NCBI RefSeq assembly: GCF_014652815.1
Contig: NZ_BMZN01000002.1
Coordinates: 857,793 to 921,792 of the forward strand
Reading direction: 5' to 3'
DNA: 64,000 bases
DNA from: Alcaligenes pakistanensis
GTDB taxonomy: Bacteria > Pseudomonadota > Gammaproteobacteria > Burkholderiales > Burkholderiaceae_B
Positions 1 through 8,763 of this stretch are shown piece after piece (position 1 is the first letter of the stretch; each line of letters starts with the position of its first letter). The notes beneath the pieces are model-generated. The model was not told where the DNA came from. It did no database searches and worked only from the letters and a program-made list of their open reading frames with translations. The translations under genes and the position numbers were made by a program.

Positions 1-74
1 GGCCATCGATGCGCTCTGAAGTCGGTGACAGCATCATGGCCCATATCGAGAAAAATGCCTCGGCTCTCCAGTGA
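1..74 (+). CDS. C-terminal end of a probable TRAP transporter substrate-binding protein (DctP), partial
   Basis: Only the last 23 codons are in the window. Reading in phase 3 gives a helical, charged tail ending SIMAHIEKNASALQ before TGA at 72-74. The stop overlaps the GTG of the following dctQ (GTGA), which is typical of tightly coupled TRAP operons, where the periplasmic solute receptor gene precedes the small and large permease genes. The identity therefore rests on position and overlap, not on a recognisable domain. Phase 2 also closes early, so this call is moderate at best. Confidence 0.45.
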   Translation, partial: PSMRSEVGDSIMAHIEKNASALQ

Positions 75-601
75 GCACCTTGGATCAAGGGAGTATGAAT
101 GTGAGTGAGGACATCTCGATTAGACGCGGACCTGCCTTGATCGCGCTGGAATGCCTGGCCATTGTGTCCAGCATTGTGGTGGCGGCGGGTCTGGCCTATG
201 TAGTGGCGGCCCGTTATTACCTGAACTGGCCTGCGACAGGTGTGCATACCATCGTCATGGTGGCGGCTATTTGGCTGTACATGACGGGGGCCTTGATTGC
301 CAGCCAGTCGCGTCAGCATTTGGTGGTGGATTATCTGGCGCATCGTTTGCAGACGCCGCGAGCCCGTGCCATCCACCGTTTTTGTGTCTCGGTGTTGGTA
401 CTGGTGATTGTGCTGGCCTTCGCCTACTGGACCTTGCGTATGTTCATGTGGGGCTCCCGTTTCTCGACCACTATGCCAGAACTGGGGATTCCCGTTTGGG
501 TTCCTCAGGCGGCCATTGGCTTGAATGCGGCGGGTAGCCTGTTGTATGCCTTGCGCGATGTTTATCAGTCTTTGATGGCCTTGCGCCGTGGAGGCCATTG
601 A
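71..601 (+). CDS. dctQ: TRAP transporter small permease (DctQ family)
   Basis: Small membrane subunit of a tripartite ATP-independent periplasmic transporter, which imports organic acids or similar solutes with a cation gradient. The product is about 176 residues with four hydrophobic segments near residues 18-42, 57-77, 101-122 and 143-165, the usual DctQ size and topology. The chosen GTG start at 71 overlaps the preceding stop. An ATG at 95 would shorten it by eight residues and is also possible. It is followed directly by dctM. The substrate cannot be told from the sequence. Confidence 0.85.
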   Translation: MSTLDQGSMNVSEDISIRRGPALIALECLAIVSSIVVAAGLAYVVAARYYLNWPATGVHTIVMVAAIWLYMTGALIASQSRQHLVVDYLAHRLQTPRARAIHRFCVSVLVLVIVLAFAYWTLRMFMWGSRFSTTMPELGIPVWVPQAAIGLNAAGSLLYALRDVYQSLMALRRGGH

Positions 602-603
602 TT

Positions 604-1899
604 ATGCATGCTGGATTTTCTGTTCTCCTGCTTTTACTCCTCTTGGGTGTTGGGGTGCCGGTCGCCTGGTCGTTTGCCGGTACGCTGCTGATGTTGACGC
701 TGGTGTATGACGTCAACTTGAATACCTTGATGCTGCAGGGTTTTCGTTCTTTGAACTCCCTGGTGTTGCTGGCCTTGCCTTTGTTCATCATGGCGGGCTA
801 CTTGATGCAGGCAGGTGGCATTGCTCACCGTTTGGTGGGCTTTGCCGAGCTGTTGGTCAAGAATCGTCGAGGTGGCATGGGGGCCAGCATGGTCTTGGCC
901 TCGGGGGTGTTCGGAGCGATTTCAGGTACCGCGTCGGCAGCTGTGGCGTCTATTGGAACGATTCTGGTCGATCCCATGGAGCAGCGTGGCTACCCGCGTG
1001 AGTACTCGGCAGCCTTGCTGGGGATTTCCTCTTTGCTGGGCATTCTGATTCCGCCATCCATCACCATGATCTTGTTTGCGGTGGTGACGCAGCAATCAGT
1101 CGTGGCTTGTTTTGCGGCCACCATTGGACCAGGCCTGCTTTTGATGATCGGCCTGACGTTGTTCAATTACGTGGTGGCAGGGCGCTGGTTCAAGGAGCTG
1201 CCTGCTCAAGCCGTAGATGAGCAAACCCGCCGTTCTTCGCTCAAGACCTTGCTCTATGCCGTGCCAGCTCTGTGTATTCCTGCCTTGATTCTGGGCGGGA
1301 TTTATGGGGGCGTGTTCACACCTACTGAGGCCGCGGCCGTGGCGGTCGTGCTGGTGATTGGCATTGGTTGTTTTGTATACCGTGAACTGACTGTGCGCAA
1401 ATTGTGCGACAGCTTCGTACGTACGGCAGAGACCACCGGCACCGTTATTTTGATTCTGCTGTTTTCCTTCCTGATAGGCCGCATTTTGGTCGCCCAGGGA
1501 GTGCCACAGGATTTGACGGCTTTTGTGACTGGTCTGGTTGACAGCCCCATCGGCATTCTTTTGATGGTTAATGTCTTCCTGATTCTGGTGGGCATGATTA
1601 TTGATGACGTATCGCTGACGGTTGTGGTCGCTCCTTTGCTTCTGCCTCTGGTTGGCGTGGCCGATGTGAGCCCGGTTCAGTTTGCCGCCATCGTGGCTTG
1701 TGCAGTCATTGTGGGTTCTAACAGCCCACCGATGGCACCTGTGCTGTATATGTCTTGCCGCATCAGTAAAGTGGCGGTCCATCGCTCCTTTGGTCCTGCC
1801 ATTGCCATGATTGTCTTTGTGGCTATCCCGATTCAATTAATCACCACCTTCGTGCCCGCTGTGTCTTTGGCGTTTCCACGAATGCTGGGCCTGTTATAG
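604..1899 (+). CDS. dctM: TRAP transporter large permease (DctM family)
   Basis: Large, channel-forming subunit of the same TRAP transporter, about 431 residues with roughly a dozen hydrophobic helices across the inner membrane. Family marks are visible: the small-residue stretch GVFGAISGTASAA near residue 100, the GVFTPTEAAAVA motif near residue 240, and NSPPMAP near residue 380. The ATG at 604 is preferred; an in-frame TTG at 598 would overlap the dctQ stop. Together with dctP and dctQ it forms one transcription unit. The TetR-type regulator 50 bases downstream may control it. Confidence 0.92.
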   Translation: MHAGFSVLLLLLLLGVGVPVAWSFAGTLLMLTLVYDVNLNTLMLQGFRSLNSLVLLALPLFIMAGYLMQAGGIAHRLVGFAELLVKNRRGGMGASMVLASGVFGAISGTASAAVASIGTILVDPMEQRGYPREYSAALLGISSLLGILIPPSITMILFAVVTQQSVVACFAATIGPGLLLMIGLTLFNYVVAGRWFKELPAQAVDEQTRRSSLKTLLYAVPALCIPALILGGIYGGVFTPTEAAAVAVVLVIGIGCFVYRELTVRKLCDSFVRTAETTGTVILILLFSFLIGRILVAQGVPQDLTAFVTGLVDSPIGILLMVNVFLILVGMIIDDVSLTVVVAPLLLPLVGVADVSPVQFAAIVACAVIVGSNSPPMAPVLYMSCRISKVAVHRSFGPAIAMIVFVAIPIQLITTFVPAVSLAFPRMLGLL

Positions 1900-1949
1900 A
1901 GGAGCGCCGGTATACTTTGGCGACTAAAGCGACTCTACAAGCAGGTGAT

Positions 1950-2630
1950 ATGAGCGATAAGGAACTGATTGAAAGCGTGGCCCGAGCTGGGGCACTGTCC
2001 GAACCAAACGTGCATTTGACGCGGGCGGATTGGCTGGAAGCCGCCATCCGCCTGTTTATGCAGGAAGGGGTGGAGGCGGTGCGCATTACCCGCCTGGCCC
2101 AGGTCATGGCTGTGACGCGAGGCAGTTTTTATTGGCACTTCAAGGACAGGGACGATCTGCTGGATGGGCTGGTCGGTTTCTGGGAGCAAAAGAATATGCG
2201 CTCCACCATGCTGGCCTTGGAGAACGTGGACAATTTGCAAGATGGCATGTTGTCCTTATTTTCCACCTGGCTGGATGTCTCACGGTTTGAACCCGGCCTT
2301 GATATGGCCATGCGTGATTGGTCCCGACGCTCCGAACGGGTGCGTTTGGCTGTAGCTCGTGCTGATAAAGCTTGTATGAACGCCCTGTCCAGTTTCTTTC
2401 AACGCATGGGTGTTGAAAAGATAGAGGCTCAAACGCGAGCCCGGACAACCTATTTTTGTCAGATCGGCTATTACCTGATCGGTTTACAGGAAGAGCTGCA
2501 AGATCGGATGGTGTATCTGGATGACACCATGAGGATTCTGGGTGGTCAGCCTTTGGACCCGGCCAAGGCCAAGGCATTTGCAGAGCGTATGTATAGCGTG
2601 CAAAAGGACAATGCCGAGAAAGCGGGGTGA
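1950..2630 (+). CDS. TetR/AcrR-family transcriptional regulator
   Basis: Ligand-responsive DNA-binding repressor, cytoplasmic, about 226 residues. The N-terminal helix-turn-helix lies near residues 27-73, including VRITRLAQVMAVTRGSFYWHF, a typical TetR recognition-helix region. The rest is a divergent ligand-binding/dimerisation domain that I cannot assign. The ATG at 1950 is chosen because AGGTGA lies just upstream; a TTG at 1917 would add eleven weakly charged residues. It lies in the same orientation just after dctM, so it may be co-transcribed with and regulate the TRAP operon, but I see no clear operator. Confidence 0.85.
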   Translation: MSDKELIESVARAGALSEPNVHLTRADWLEAAIRLFMQEGVEAVRITRLAQVMAVTRGSFYWHFKDRDDLLDGLVGFWEQKNMRSTMLALENVDNLQDGMLSLFSTWLDVSRFEPGLDMAMRDWSRRSERVRLAVARADKACMNALSSFFQRMGVEKIEAQTRARTTYFCQIGYYLIGLQEELQDRMVYLDDTMRILGGQPLDPAKAKAFAERMYSVQKDNAEKAG

Positions 2631-2816
2631 TACTAAGATGCCCTGGGGTTTATGGCAGTGGGATCTGCTTAGACGGCACAAGGCGGCTGGAGTCTTATTT
2701 ACCCGCAAGCTAGCCTAAAGAGAGGAGTGGTGTGAGCTAGGCTTGCATACAAGCCCACTCTGCAGGGCAGGGCAGAACGAACAGGCAAGGATCATTTCGT
2801 AGATGCCAGCAAAATT

Positions 2817-2853
2817 AAAAGGGCCGAATCCTGTATGGAATTCGGCCCTTTTT
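2817..2853. terminator. Bidirectional intrinsic terminator between the tetR-type gene and bamD
   Basis: A 13 bp inverted repeat (AAAAGGGCCGAAT and its complement) with a short loop and T-runs on both strands. It can end transcripts from the TetR-type regulator and from bamD, which converge here. The 2631-2816 stretch otherwise holds only a GGCTTG-CATA-CAAGCC hairpin at 2740-2755 and no gene that I can see. Confidence 0.9.
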
Positions 2854-2911
2854 TGGGACTACGCTATGACACAAGCAGTCCCTATGTGTGCAGGGACGTC
2901 TGCGTCAAGGT

Positions 2912-3754
2912 TTAGAACCAGTTAATCGGGTTCCAGTAGTTCACCTTGGTATCCAGACCTTCCTTGAAGTAAACCGAATCAGGGAAGTTTTGATCCATCA
3001 CGCGTTTGGTGGTGTCGCGCAGCTCGGTTTGACCCATTTTGTCGTAAGACAGATACATCAAGTACAGAGCACGCTCGGCAATAGGTACACCCTTGAAGTC
3101 GGTAATCACGGTCTGTGCACGGTTAACCGCTGCCACATAAGCACCACGCTTGTAGTAGTACTCGGCCACGTGGACCTCGTTCTGGGCAATGGTGCTGACC
3201 AGCCAGGTCAGACGCTTGGCCGCATCGGGAGCGTAACGGCTATTGGGGTAGCGTTGCAGCAGATCGTTAAAGGCTTCGTAGGATTCGCGCAGGCCTTTGG
3301 GGTCACGCTCGCTGGGGTCCTGTTGGGTAATGTTGGACAGGGCCGCGCTAGGAGGCGTAAAGGAAATCAGCCCTTTCAGGTACAACATATAGTCGGTACC
3401 GGGGTGGCTGGGGTATTGTTTCTGAAAACGATCAATAGCGGCCAGGGCTTTGGCAGGCTCTTCGTCTTTCCAGTTGATGTAGGCTTGGTCGATCAGCGAT
3501 TGCTGTGCGAAGGTGCCAAAGGGATAGCGGGACTCGACGGCTTCCAGACGGGCACGCGCATCTTTCCAGTTGCCAGCGGACATTTCTTCGCGGGCGTCTT
3601 TATACAAGCGTTCGGCTGTCCAACCTGAGGTTGGATCAACTTCTTTTTTGGTAGTGCCGCAGCCAGCAAGCAAAGTGGCGGCCAGCATTAATGCGGCTAC
3701 TTGGGCCAGCTTGGTACCACGAATACGTGGCAAGTTCAGGTTCAGGCGAGTCAC
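2912..3754 (-). CDS. bamD: Outer membrane assembly lipoprotein BamD
   Basis: Essential component of the BAM complex that folds beta-barrel proteins into the outer membrane; it is a lipid-anchored periplasmic protein built of TPR-like repeats. A signal sequence ends in the lipobox LLAGC with the lipidated Cys at residue 32. The following region has the tetratricopeptide pattern of BamD (SAGNWKDARARLEAVESRYPFG). I chose GTG at 3754 because AAGGA lies seven bases upstream, giving about 280 residues. A TTG eleven codons further upstream lacks a ribosome site. It is divergent from rluD, the arrangement seen in many proteobacteria. Confidence 0.95.
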   Translation of the reverse strand: MTRLNLNLPRIRGTKLAQVAALMLAATLLAGCGTTKKEVDPTSGWTAERLYKDAREEMSAGNWKDARARLEAVESRYPFGTFAQQSLIDQAYINWKDEEPAKALAAIDRFQKQYPSHPGTDYMLYLKGLISFTPPSAALSNITQQDPSERDPKGLRESYEAFNDLLQRYPNSRYAPDAAKRLTWLVSTIAQNEVHVAEYYYKRGAYVAAVNRAQTVITDFKGVPIAERALYLMYLSYDKMGQTELRDTTKRVMDQNFPDSVYFKEGLDTKVNYWNPINWF

Positions 3755-3804
3755 AAAAGCGTCCTTGGTGTTAGCATTGCTGCTCAATTATATGATTTGT
3801 CGCC

Positions 3805-4770
3805 ATGCCTGACACAGATACTGAAAAAGATAGTGTTGTTTCTTCCGACGCACTGCGTTTTATCCTTCCCATCACTGCGTCTCCTGACCGTCTGGACAAG
3901 ACCTTAGCGCGTTTGCTGCCGCAGCATTCGCGCAGCCGTCTACAGTCCTGGGTCGAGAGCGGGCATGTTCTGGTCAACGGCCAGGCCGTCAAGGTCAAGC
4001 ACACGGTTTACCCCGGTGATACGGTGCTGGTCTGGGAGCAACAAGCCCCCGAAGACATGGCTTTCGAGCCCGATGACGTGGACTTTGAGATTGTGGCCCA
4101 AAGCGATTCCTGGCTGGTCGTCAACAAGCCCGTGGGTCTGGTCACGCACCCCGGTGCGGGTAACTGGCGCGGCACCTTGCTGAATGGTTTGCTGTTTCGC
4201 TTCCCCACTTTGCGCCAAGTGCCTCGTGCCGGTGTTGTACACCGGCTGGACAAAGACACCTCCGGCCTGCTGGTTATCGCCCGCACGGAAGTTGCACAAA
4301 CCCACTTTGTCCGACAACTGCAAGAGCGTAGCATGGGACGTCAGTATCTGGCCTTGGTCCATGGTGTCTTGCCGGGACAGGGCTCGGTAGATGCTCCTAT
4401 CGGGCGTGATCTGCGTGTGCCGGTGCGTATGAGTGCCGGGCAGTCTGTGGCCCCCAAACCAGCACTGACCCATTATCAGATGTTGCGTCAGGGTTACGTG
4501 GGTGAAGAGTCCATTACCGAAGTGGCTTGTCGCCTGGAGACGGGGCGCACGCACCAGATTCGCGTCCATTTAAGCTCGATCAAGCACCCGCTGCTGGCCG
4601 ACACCTTATATGGGGGCCGGGTACTGGCAGGAGCCCAGCGTCAAATGCTGCATGCTCATGTCTTGGAGTTCGAGGACCCCGATACGGGCGAGCGTCGTCG
4701 CTTCTCGGCCGCGCCACCGTCTGATTACCAGTCTGTTGTAGAGACGATCGAATGGCACACTCAAAGCTGA
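3805..4770 (+). CDS. rluD: 23S rRNA pseudouridine(1911/1915/1917) synthase RluD
   Basis: Converts uridines in helix 69 of 23S rRNA to pseudouridine. The 321-residue protein has an N-terminal S4 RNA-binding domain (about residues 29-80) and the RluA-type catalytic domain with the motif HRLDKDTSG, where Asp149 is the expected catalytic residue. It also has the C-terminal GRTHQIRVHL motif. Its end overlaps the start of pgeF by 19 bases, so the two are probably translationally coupled. The divergent bamD neighbour supports RluD over the paralogues RluA and RluC. Confidence 0.93.
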   Translation: MPDTDTEKDSVVSSDALRFILPITASPDRLDKTLARLLPQHSRSRLQSWVESGHVLVNGQAVKVKHTVYPGDTVLVWEQQAPEDMAFEPDDVDFEIVAQSDSWLVVNKPVGLVTHPGAGNWRGTLLNGLLFRFPTLRQVPRAGVVHRLDKDTSGLLVIARTEVAQTHFVRQLQERSMGRQYLALVHGVLPGQGSVDAPIGRDLRVPVRMSAGQSVAPKPALTHYQMLRQGYVGEESITEVACRLETGRTHQIRVHLSSIKHPLLADTLYGGRVLAGAQRQMLHAHVLEFEDPDTGERRRFSAAPPSDYQSVVETIEWHTQS

Positions 4771-5519
4771 TCCCTACCATTAGCGGCCCCGAACAAGCGG
4801 GGCTGCTTTATTTTTGTACGACTCGTGCAGGCGGCGTTAGCCAGGACGAGCGGACCAGCCTGAATCTGGGGCTGAATACGGGTGATGATCCGGCGCGGGT
4901 TCAGGATAACCGTCAGCGGCTAGCGACGTTTCTAGGATCAGACCCTGTCTGGCTGGCACAGGTGCACGGTACGGATTTGCTGGATGCAGACCAGGAGATC
5001 CTGCCCCCTGCGCCGCGAGAATTTGATGCCGCGATCACCACTCGCCGGGATCGTACGCTGGCTATTCTGACGGCCGACTGCCTGCCGGTTGTGATCTGGG
5101 ATGGACAAGCCCAGATTCTGGGTGTGGCCCATGCCGGTTGGCGTGGGCTGCAAGCGGGTGTTCTGGAGCGCACCTGGCAAGCGATGGCGACACGTTGCCC
5201 CCAGGCGCAGTCCTGGCAAGCCTGGATTGGGCCTGCGATCAGCCAGGACTATTTTGAAGTAGGGCAGGAAGTTTTTGACGCCTATGTTTCTAAAGGGCCT
5301 GAATTAGCGAGTTTTTTTATTCCCGGACAGCGCCCTGGAAAATGGCAGGCGGATTTGCCCGGCATTGCCCGTCAGCGCTTGGAACAATTGTGTCCCGGAA
5401 AAATGACCGTGCACTTAAGTGGCTTGTGTACGTTTAAACAGGACGACCTGTTTTATTCCTATCGTCGCTCGCCCTTGACGGGGCGACAGGCCACCATTGC
5501 CCGCTTGAATCCGGTTTAA
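4752..5519 (+). CDS. pgeF: Peptidoglycan editing factor PgeF (YfiH/laccase-domain family)
   Basis: A cytoplasmic enzyme of the former DUF152 family. In E. coli it removes wrongly incorporated L-Ser from UDP-MurNAc peptides; other members are reported as copper-dependent polyphenol oxidases or purine nucleosidases. The 255-residue sequence shows the family motifs FCTTRAGGVS, AQVHGTD, ILTADCLPV and GVAHAGWRGL. The metal/catalytic triad residues are likely His72, Cys110 and His127. It follows rluD with a 19-base overlap, a widely conserved pairing. The precise activity in this organism is inferred from family only. Confidence 0.9.
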   Translation: MAHSKLIPTISGPEQAGLLYFCTTRAGGVSQDERTSLNLGLNTGDDPARVQDNRQRLATFLGSDPVWLAQVHGTDLLDADQEILPPAPREFDAAITTRRDRTLAILTADCLPVVIWDGQAQILGVAHAGWRGLQAGVLERTWQAMATRCPQAQSWQAWIGPAISQDYFEVGQEVFDAYVSKGPELASFFIPGQRPGKWQADLPGIARQRLEQLCPGKMTVHLSGLCTFKQDDLFYSYRRSPLTGRQATIARLNPV

Positions 5520-5661
5520 CGGTTTTTTGATCGCCTTAAGTACGATAAGAAATCCTTAATATTGTCTATTGGCGTGTCAGCCTAATTAATTACCCCAATT
5601 GACTGGTTTTGTTACGAACGTCATGCTCTAAGCGTATTTGCAATTCGTTTACAGGTGGCAG

Positions 5662-7293
5662 ATGTCGAGTAACAACCGTGCTTTTCAAGGTTTTGGCAAA
5701 CCGATTGATGCCACCCGCTGTGCTGAACTTCAGGCTCGTTACATGCAGCAGTGGCAAGACCTGTGGGACCAGGCCCAACGCGGCGCCTTGCCTCCCCCAC
5801 AGGATCGCCGTTTTGCCGATGCTGCCTGGCAGAGCAATCCCACCGCCTTGTTCAATGCCCATATCTGGCAGCTTAGCGTTCAGGCCATGAACGAAATGCT
5901 GGGCCTGATGGAGCTGGAAACGGCGCAGCGCGAGCGTCTGGGTTTCTCCATGATGCAGTGGGCTGAAGCGATGTCGCCCAGCAATTATCTGATGCTCAAC
6001 CCCCAGGCCTTGCAGACCATGATGGATACGGGCGGCCAATCCGTGCTGGAAGGCATGTCCAATTTTATGGACGATTGGCAAAAGGGGCGGCTGACGCAAA
6101 CGGATGAAAGCCAGTTTCAGCTGGGACACAACGTGGGCACCACCTCGGGTGCTGTTGTGTTCCAGAACGATATTTTTCAGCTGATCCAATACGCACCCAC
6201 CACCACGATGGTGCATGCGGTGCCATTGTTGATCGTGCCCCCCTGCATTAACAAGTTCTACATTCTGGACTTGCAACCCGAGAACTCTTTTGTGCGCCAT
6301 GCCCTGGATCAGGGGCTGACGGTGTATCTGATGTCCTGGCGCAATCCTCAGCCTGACGATGCCAAGCATATTCAGGCTCTGGGCTGGCAGGATTATCTGG
6401 AGCAGGGCGTGCTGGAGGCGGTTCGCGTCAGCCAGGAGCTGTCCGGCCAGGAAAAAATCAATACGCTGGGCTTTTGTATTGGCGGCACCTTGCTGGCCAG
6501 TGCCTTGGCTCTGGCGCGCAATAAGGGTCAGGACCCAGCCGCTTCTATGACCTTGCTGACCACCATGTTGGACTTCACCGACGTGGGGATGCTCAATGTG
6601 TTCATCGACGAGGCGCAGGTTGCGTATCGCGAGTGGCAGTTGGGGCAGGGTGGTTTGCTCAATGCCCGCGAACTGGCCAGTACATTTTCCTTTCTACGGC
6701 CAGCAGAGCTGGTCTGGAATTACGTCAACAGCAATTATTTGCAGGGTAAAAAACCGGCTGCGTTTGACTTGCTGTATTGGAATTCCGACGGCACTCATTT
6801 GCCCGGTCCGTTCTTTACCTGGTACTTGCGTAATACGTATCTGGAAAATCGCCTGATTCAGGACGGCGGGGTACCGGTAGGCGCTCACCGTGCGGATCTA
6901 AGGCAGCTTGATTTGCCTGTGTATCTGTATGGCTCCAAAGAAGACCATATCGTGCCCTGGCAGTCGGCCTACGCCTCCTTGCAGGCGTTGCCCGCGGCCC
7001 AGCATCGGTTTGTGCTGGGGGCGTCTGGGCATATTGCCGGCGTGATCAATCCACCGGCCAAGCAGCGCCGTAATTATTGGGTGCTGCAGGATGGTGAGCC
7101 GGTGTCGACACTGGATGCTCAGCAATACATGGAACGGGCGCAGTCTGTTCCCGGTAGCTGGTGGTCGGATTGGATTGCGTGGCTGGCGCCCTTGTCCGGT
7201 TCGCGTCGCCGAGCCAAACGCCGCTTGGGCCATGCCCAGTATCCGGTGTTGGAAGAGGCACCCGGCAGCTATGTAAAAGTGCGCGCCAGTTAA
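5662..7293 (+). CDS. phaC: Class I poly(3-hydroxyalkanoate) synthase
   Basis: Polymerises 3-hydroxyacyl-CoA (mainly 3-hydroxybutyryl-CoA) into storage granules. The product is about 543 residues, with the lipase-like box GFCIGG holding catalytic Cys272, then Asp428 in YGSKEDH and His457 in ASGHIAG, a complete triad. The ATG at 5662 is preferred because AGGTGG precedes it; an upstream TTG at 5638 is less likely. It heads a phaC-phaB-phaR group in the same direction. The expected phaA beta-ketothiolase is absent between phaC and phaB, so acetoacetyl-CoA must come from a thiolase encoded elsewhere. Confidence 0.96.
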   Translation: MSSNNRAFQGFGKPIDATRCAELQARYMQQWQDLWDQAQRGALPPPQDRRFADAAWQSNPTALFNAHIWQLSVQAMNEMLGLMELETAQRERLGFSMMQWAEAMSPSNYLMLNPQALQTMMDTGGQSVLEGMSNFMDDWQKGRLTQTDESQFQLGHNVGTTSGAVVFQNDIFQLIQYAPTTTMVHAVPLLIVPPCINKFYILDLQPENSFVRHALDQGLTVYLMSWRNPQPDDAKHIQALGWQDYLEQGVLEAVRVSQELSGQEKINTLGFCIGGTLLASALALARNKGQDPAASMTLLTTMLDFTDVGMLNVFIDEAQVAYREWQLGQGGLLNARELASTFSFLRPAELVWNYVNSNYLQGKKPAAFDLLYWNSDGTHLPGPFFTWYLRNTYLENRLIQDGGVPVGAHRADLRQLDLPVYLYGSKEDHIVPWQSAYASLQALPAAQHRFVLGASGHIAGVINPPAKQRRNYWVLQDGEPVSTLDAQQYMERAQSVPGSWWSDWIAWLAPLSGSRRRAKRRLGHAQYPVLEEAPGSYVKVRAS

Positions 7294-7419
7294 TACTTCA
7301 ATTTTCAGGTTTCGGAAGCAGGTCACTTAGCCTGCTTTCATTATCTCGACGTCGGTCGTGTATCTGGCCCAGGCCGGCGTCGGGATTTCAAGCTTTGTCA
7401 CCCCTTTCAGGAGATGTCT

Positions 7420-8157
7420 ATGAGCAGCAAAATAGCTTACGTAACTGGTGGTATGGGAGGGATAGGGACAGTTATTTGTCAGCGTCTGGCCAAGGACGGT
7501 TTTACCGTTATTGCCGGTTGTGGCCCCAACCGTGATTTCCAAAAGTGGTTGGGCGAGCAGGCTGAGCTGGGCTATACATTTCATGCCTCGGTAGGCAATG
7601 TAGCCGATTGGGATTCGACTGTTGAAACCTTTAAAAAGGTCTTTGCCGATTTTGGTCAGGTCGATGTGCTGGTCAACAATGCGGGGATTACACGTGATGG
7701 TACGTTCCGTAAGATGAGCCAGGAAGATTGGCGTACGGTTATCGATACCAACTTGAATAGCCTGTTTAACGTGACCAAGCAGGTTATTGATGGCATGGTG
7801 GAACGTCAGTGGGGCCGCATCGTCAACATCAGCTCGGTAAATGGGCAAAAAGGGCAGTTTGGTCAAACCAACTACTCCACCGCCAAAGCCGGCATTCATG
7901 GCTTCACCATGGCCTTGGCCCAAGAGGTTGCCAATAAAGGGGTGACGGTTAATACTATTTCCCCCGGTTATATTGGTACGGACATGGTGCGTGCGATTCG
8001 CCCCGATGTTCTGGAGAAGATCGTAGCCACCATCCCGGTGGGCCGTTTGGGTACGCCAGATGAAATTGGCTCTATGGTGGCCTGGTTGGCGTCGGCGGAT
8101 TCCGGTTTTGCCACTGGCGCAGATTTCTCCTTGAACGGCGGCCTGCACATGAGCTAA
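7420..8157 (+). CDS. phaB: Acetoacetyl-CoA reductase
   Basis: NADPH-dependent short-chain dehydrogenase that makes (R)-3-hydroxybutyryl-CoA, the monomer for PhaC. The 245-residue protein carries the glycine-rich nucleotide motif TGGMGGIG near residue 8, NNAG, the active-site Ser in ISSVNG, and YSTAK (the Tyr-x-x-x-Lys pair). The ATG at 7420 sits six bases after AGGAG and is preferred over the ATG at 7414, which lies inside the ribosome-site spacing. It sits about 125 bases after phaC and before phaR, which fits the PHB role over other SDR functions. Confidence 0.94.
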   Translation: MSSKIAYVTGGMGGIGTVICQRLAKDGFTVIAGCGPNRDFQKWLGEQAELGYTFHASVGNVADWDSTVETFKKVFADFGQVDVLVNNAGITRDGTFRKMSQEDWRTVIDTNLNSLFNVTKQVIDGMVERQWGRIVNISSVNGQKGQFGQTNYSTAKAGIHGFTMALAQEVANKGVTVNTISPGYIGTDMVRAIRPDVLEKIVATIPVGRLGTPDEIGSMVAWLASADSGFATGADFSLNGGLHMS

Positions 8158-8216
8158 GGCTTATGACTGTGCATTTTGTTTGTTTGTGATTTTTTGATTA
8201 GGAAGTAAGCACCAGC

Positions 8217-8759
8217 ATGGGATCCCCTCGACTCATCAAGAAATACCCCAATCGTCGCTTGTACGACACGCAGGCCAGCGCTTACATCACCATGGTTGAT
8301 GTCAAGCAGCTGGTGCTGTCAGGAGAGGAGTTCGCGGTCGTCGATGCTAAAAGCGGCGAGGACCTGACGCGCACTATTCTTTTGCAGATCATTCTTGAGG
8401 AAGAAAGTGGGGGGATTCCCATGTTCTCGACCCCGGTGCTGATGCAGATCATCCGCTTCTATGGCAATGCCATGCAGGGGGTAATGGGCTCGTATTTGGA
8501 AAAGAATATCCAGGCTTTCATGGAAATCCAGGAGCGCATGACCGAACAGTCCAAAGGCGTGTACGGAGCCCAGTTTGGCCCCGAGGCCTGGGCGCAGTTC
8601 ATGAGCGTACAGGCGCCAGTTATGCAGACTGTTATGAACAGCTATATCGATCAGAGTAAAAACCTGTTCGTGCAAATGCAGGACCAGATGCAGGATCAAA
8701 CCCGGCAAATGTTCTCGGTCTTTCCCTTTGTGCCACCTGGTAAAGACAAGAAGGACTGA
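8217..8759 (+). CDS. phaR: Polyhydroxyalkanoate synthesis repressor PhaR
   Basis: DNA- and polymer-binding regulator that represses phasin (and its own) expression until PHB granules titrate it. The 180-residue protein starts with the highly conserved PHB/PHA accumulation-regulator domain (IKKYPNRRLYDT, then the VDAKSGEDLTR segment), followed by a C-terminal helical region rich in Met and Gln that would contact the granule. It is 59 bases downstream of phaB in the same direction. No phasin gene is seen in the window, so its targets lie elsewhere or at the pha genes themselves. Confidence 0.95.
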   Translation: MGSPRLIKKYPNRRLYDTQASAYITMVDVKQLVLSGEEFAVVDAKSGEDLTRTILLQIILEEESGGIPMFSTPVLMQIIRFYGNAMQGVMGSYLEKNIQAFMEIQERMTEQSKGVYGAQFGPEAWAQFMSVQAPVMQTVMNSYIDQSKNLFVQMQDQMQDQTRQMFSVFPFVPPGKDKKD

Positions 8760-8763
8760 TTTT

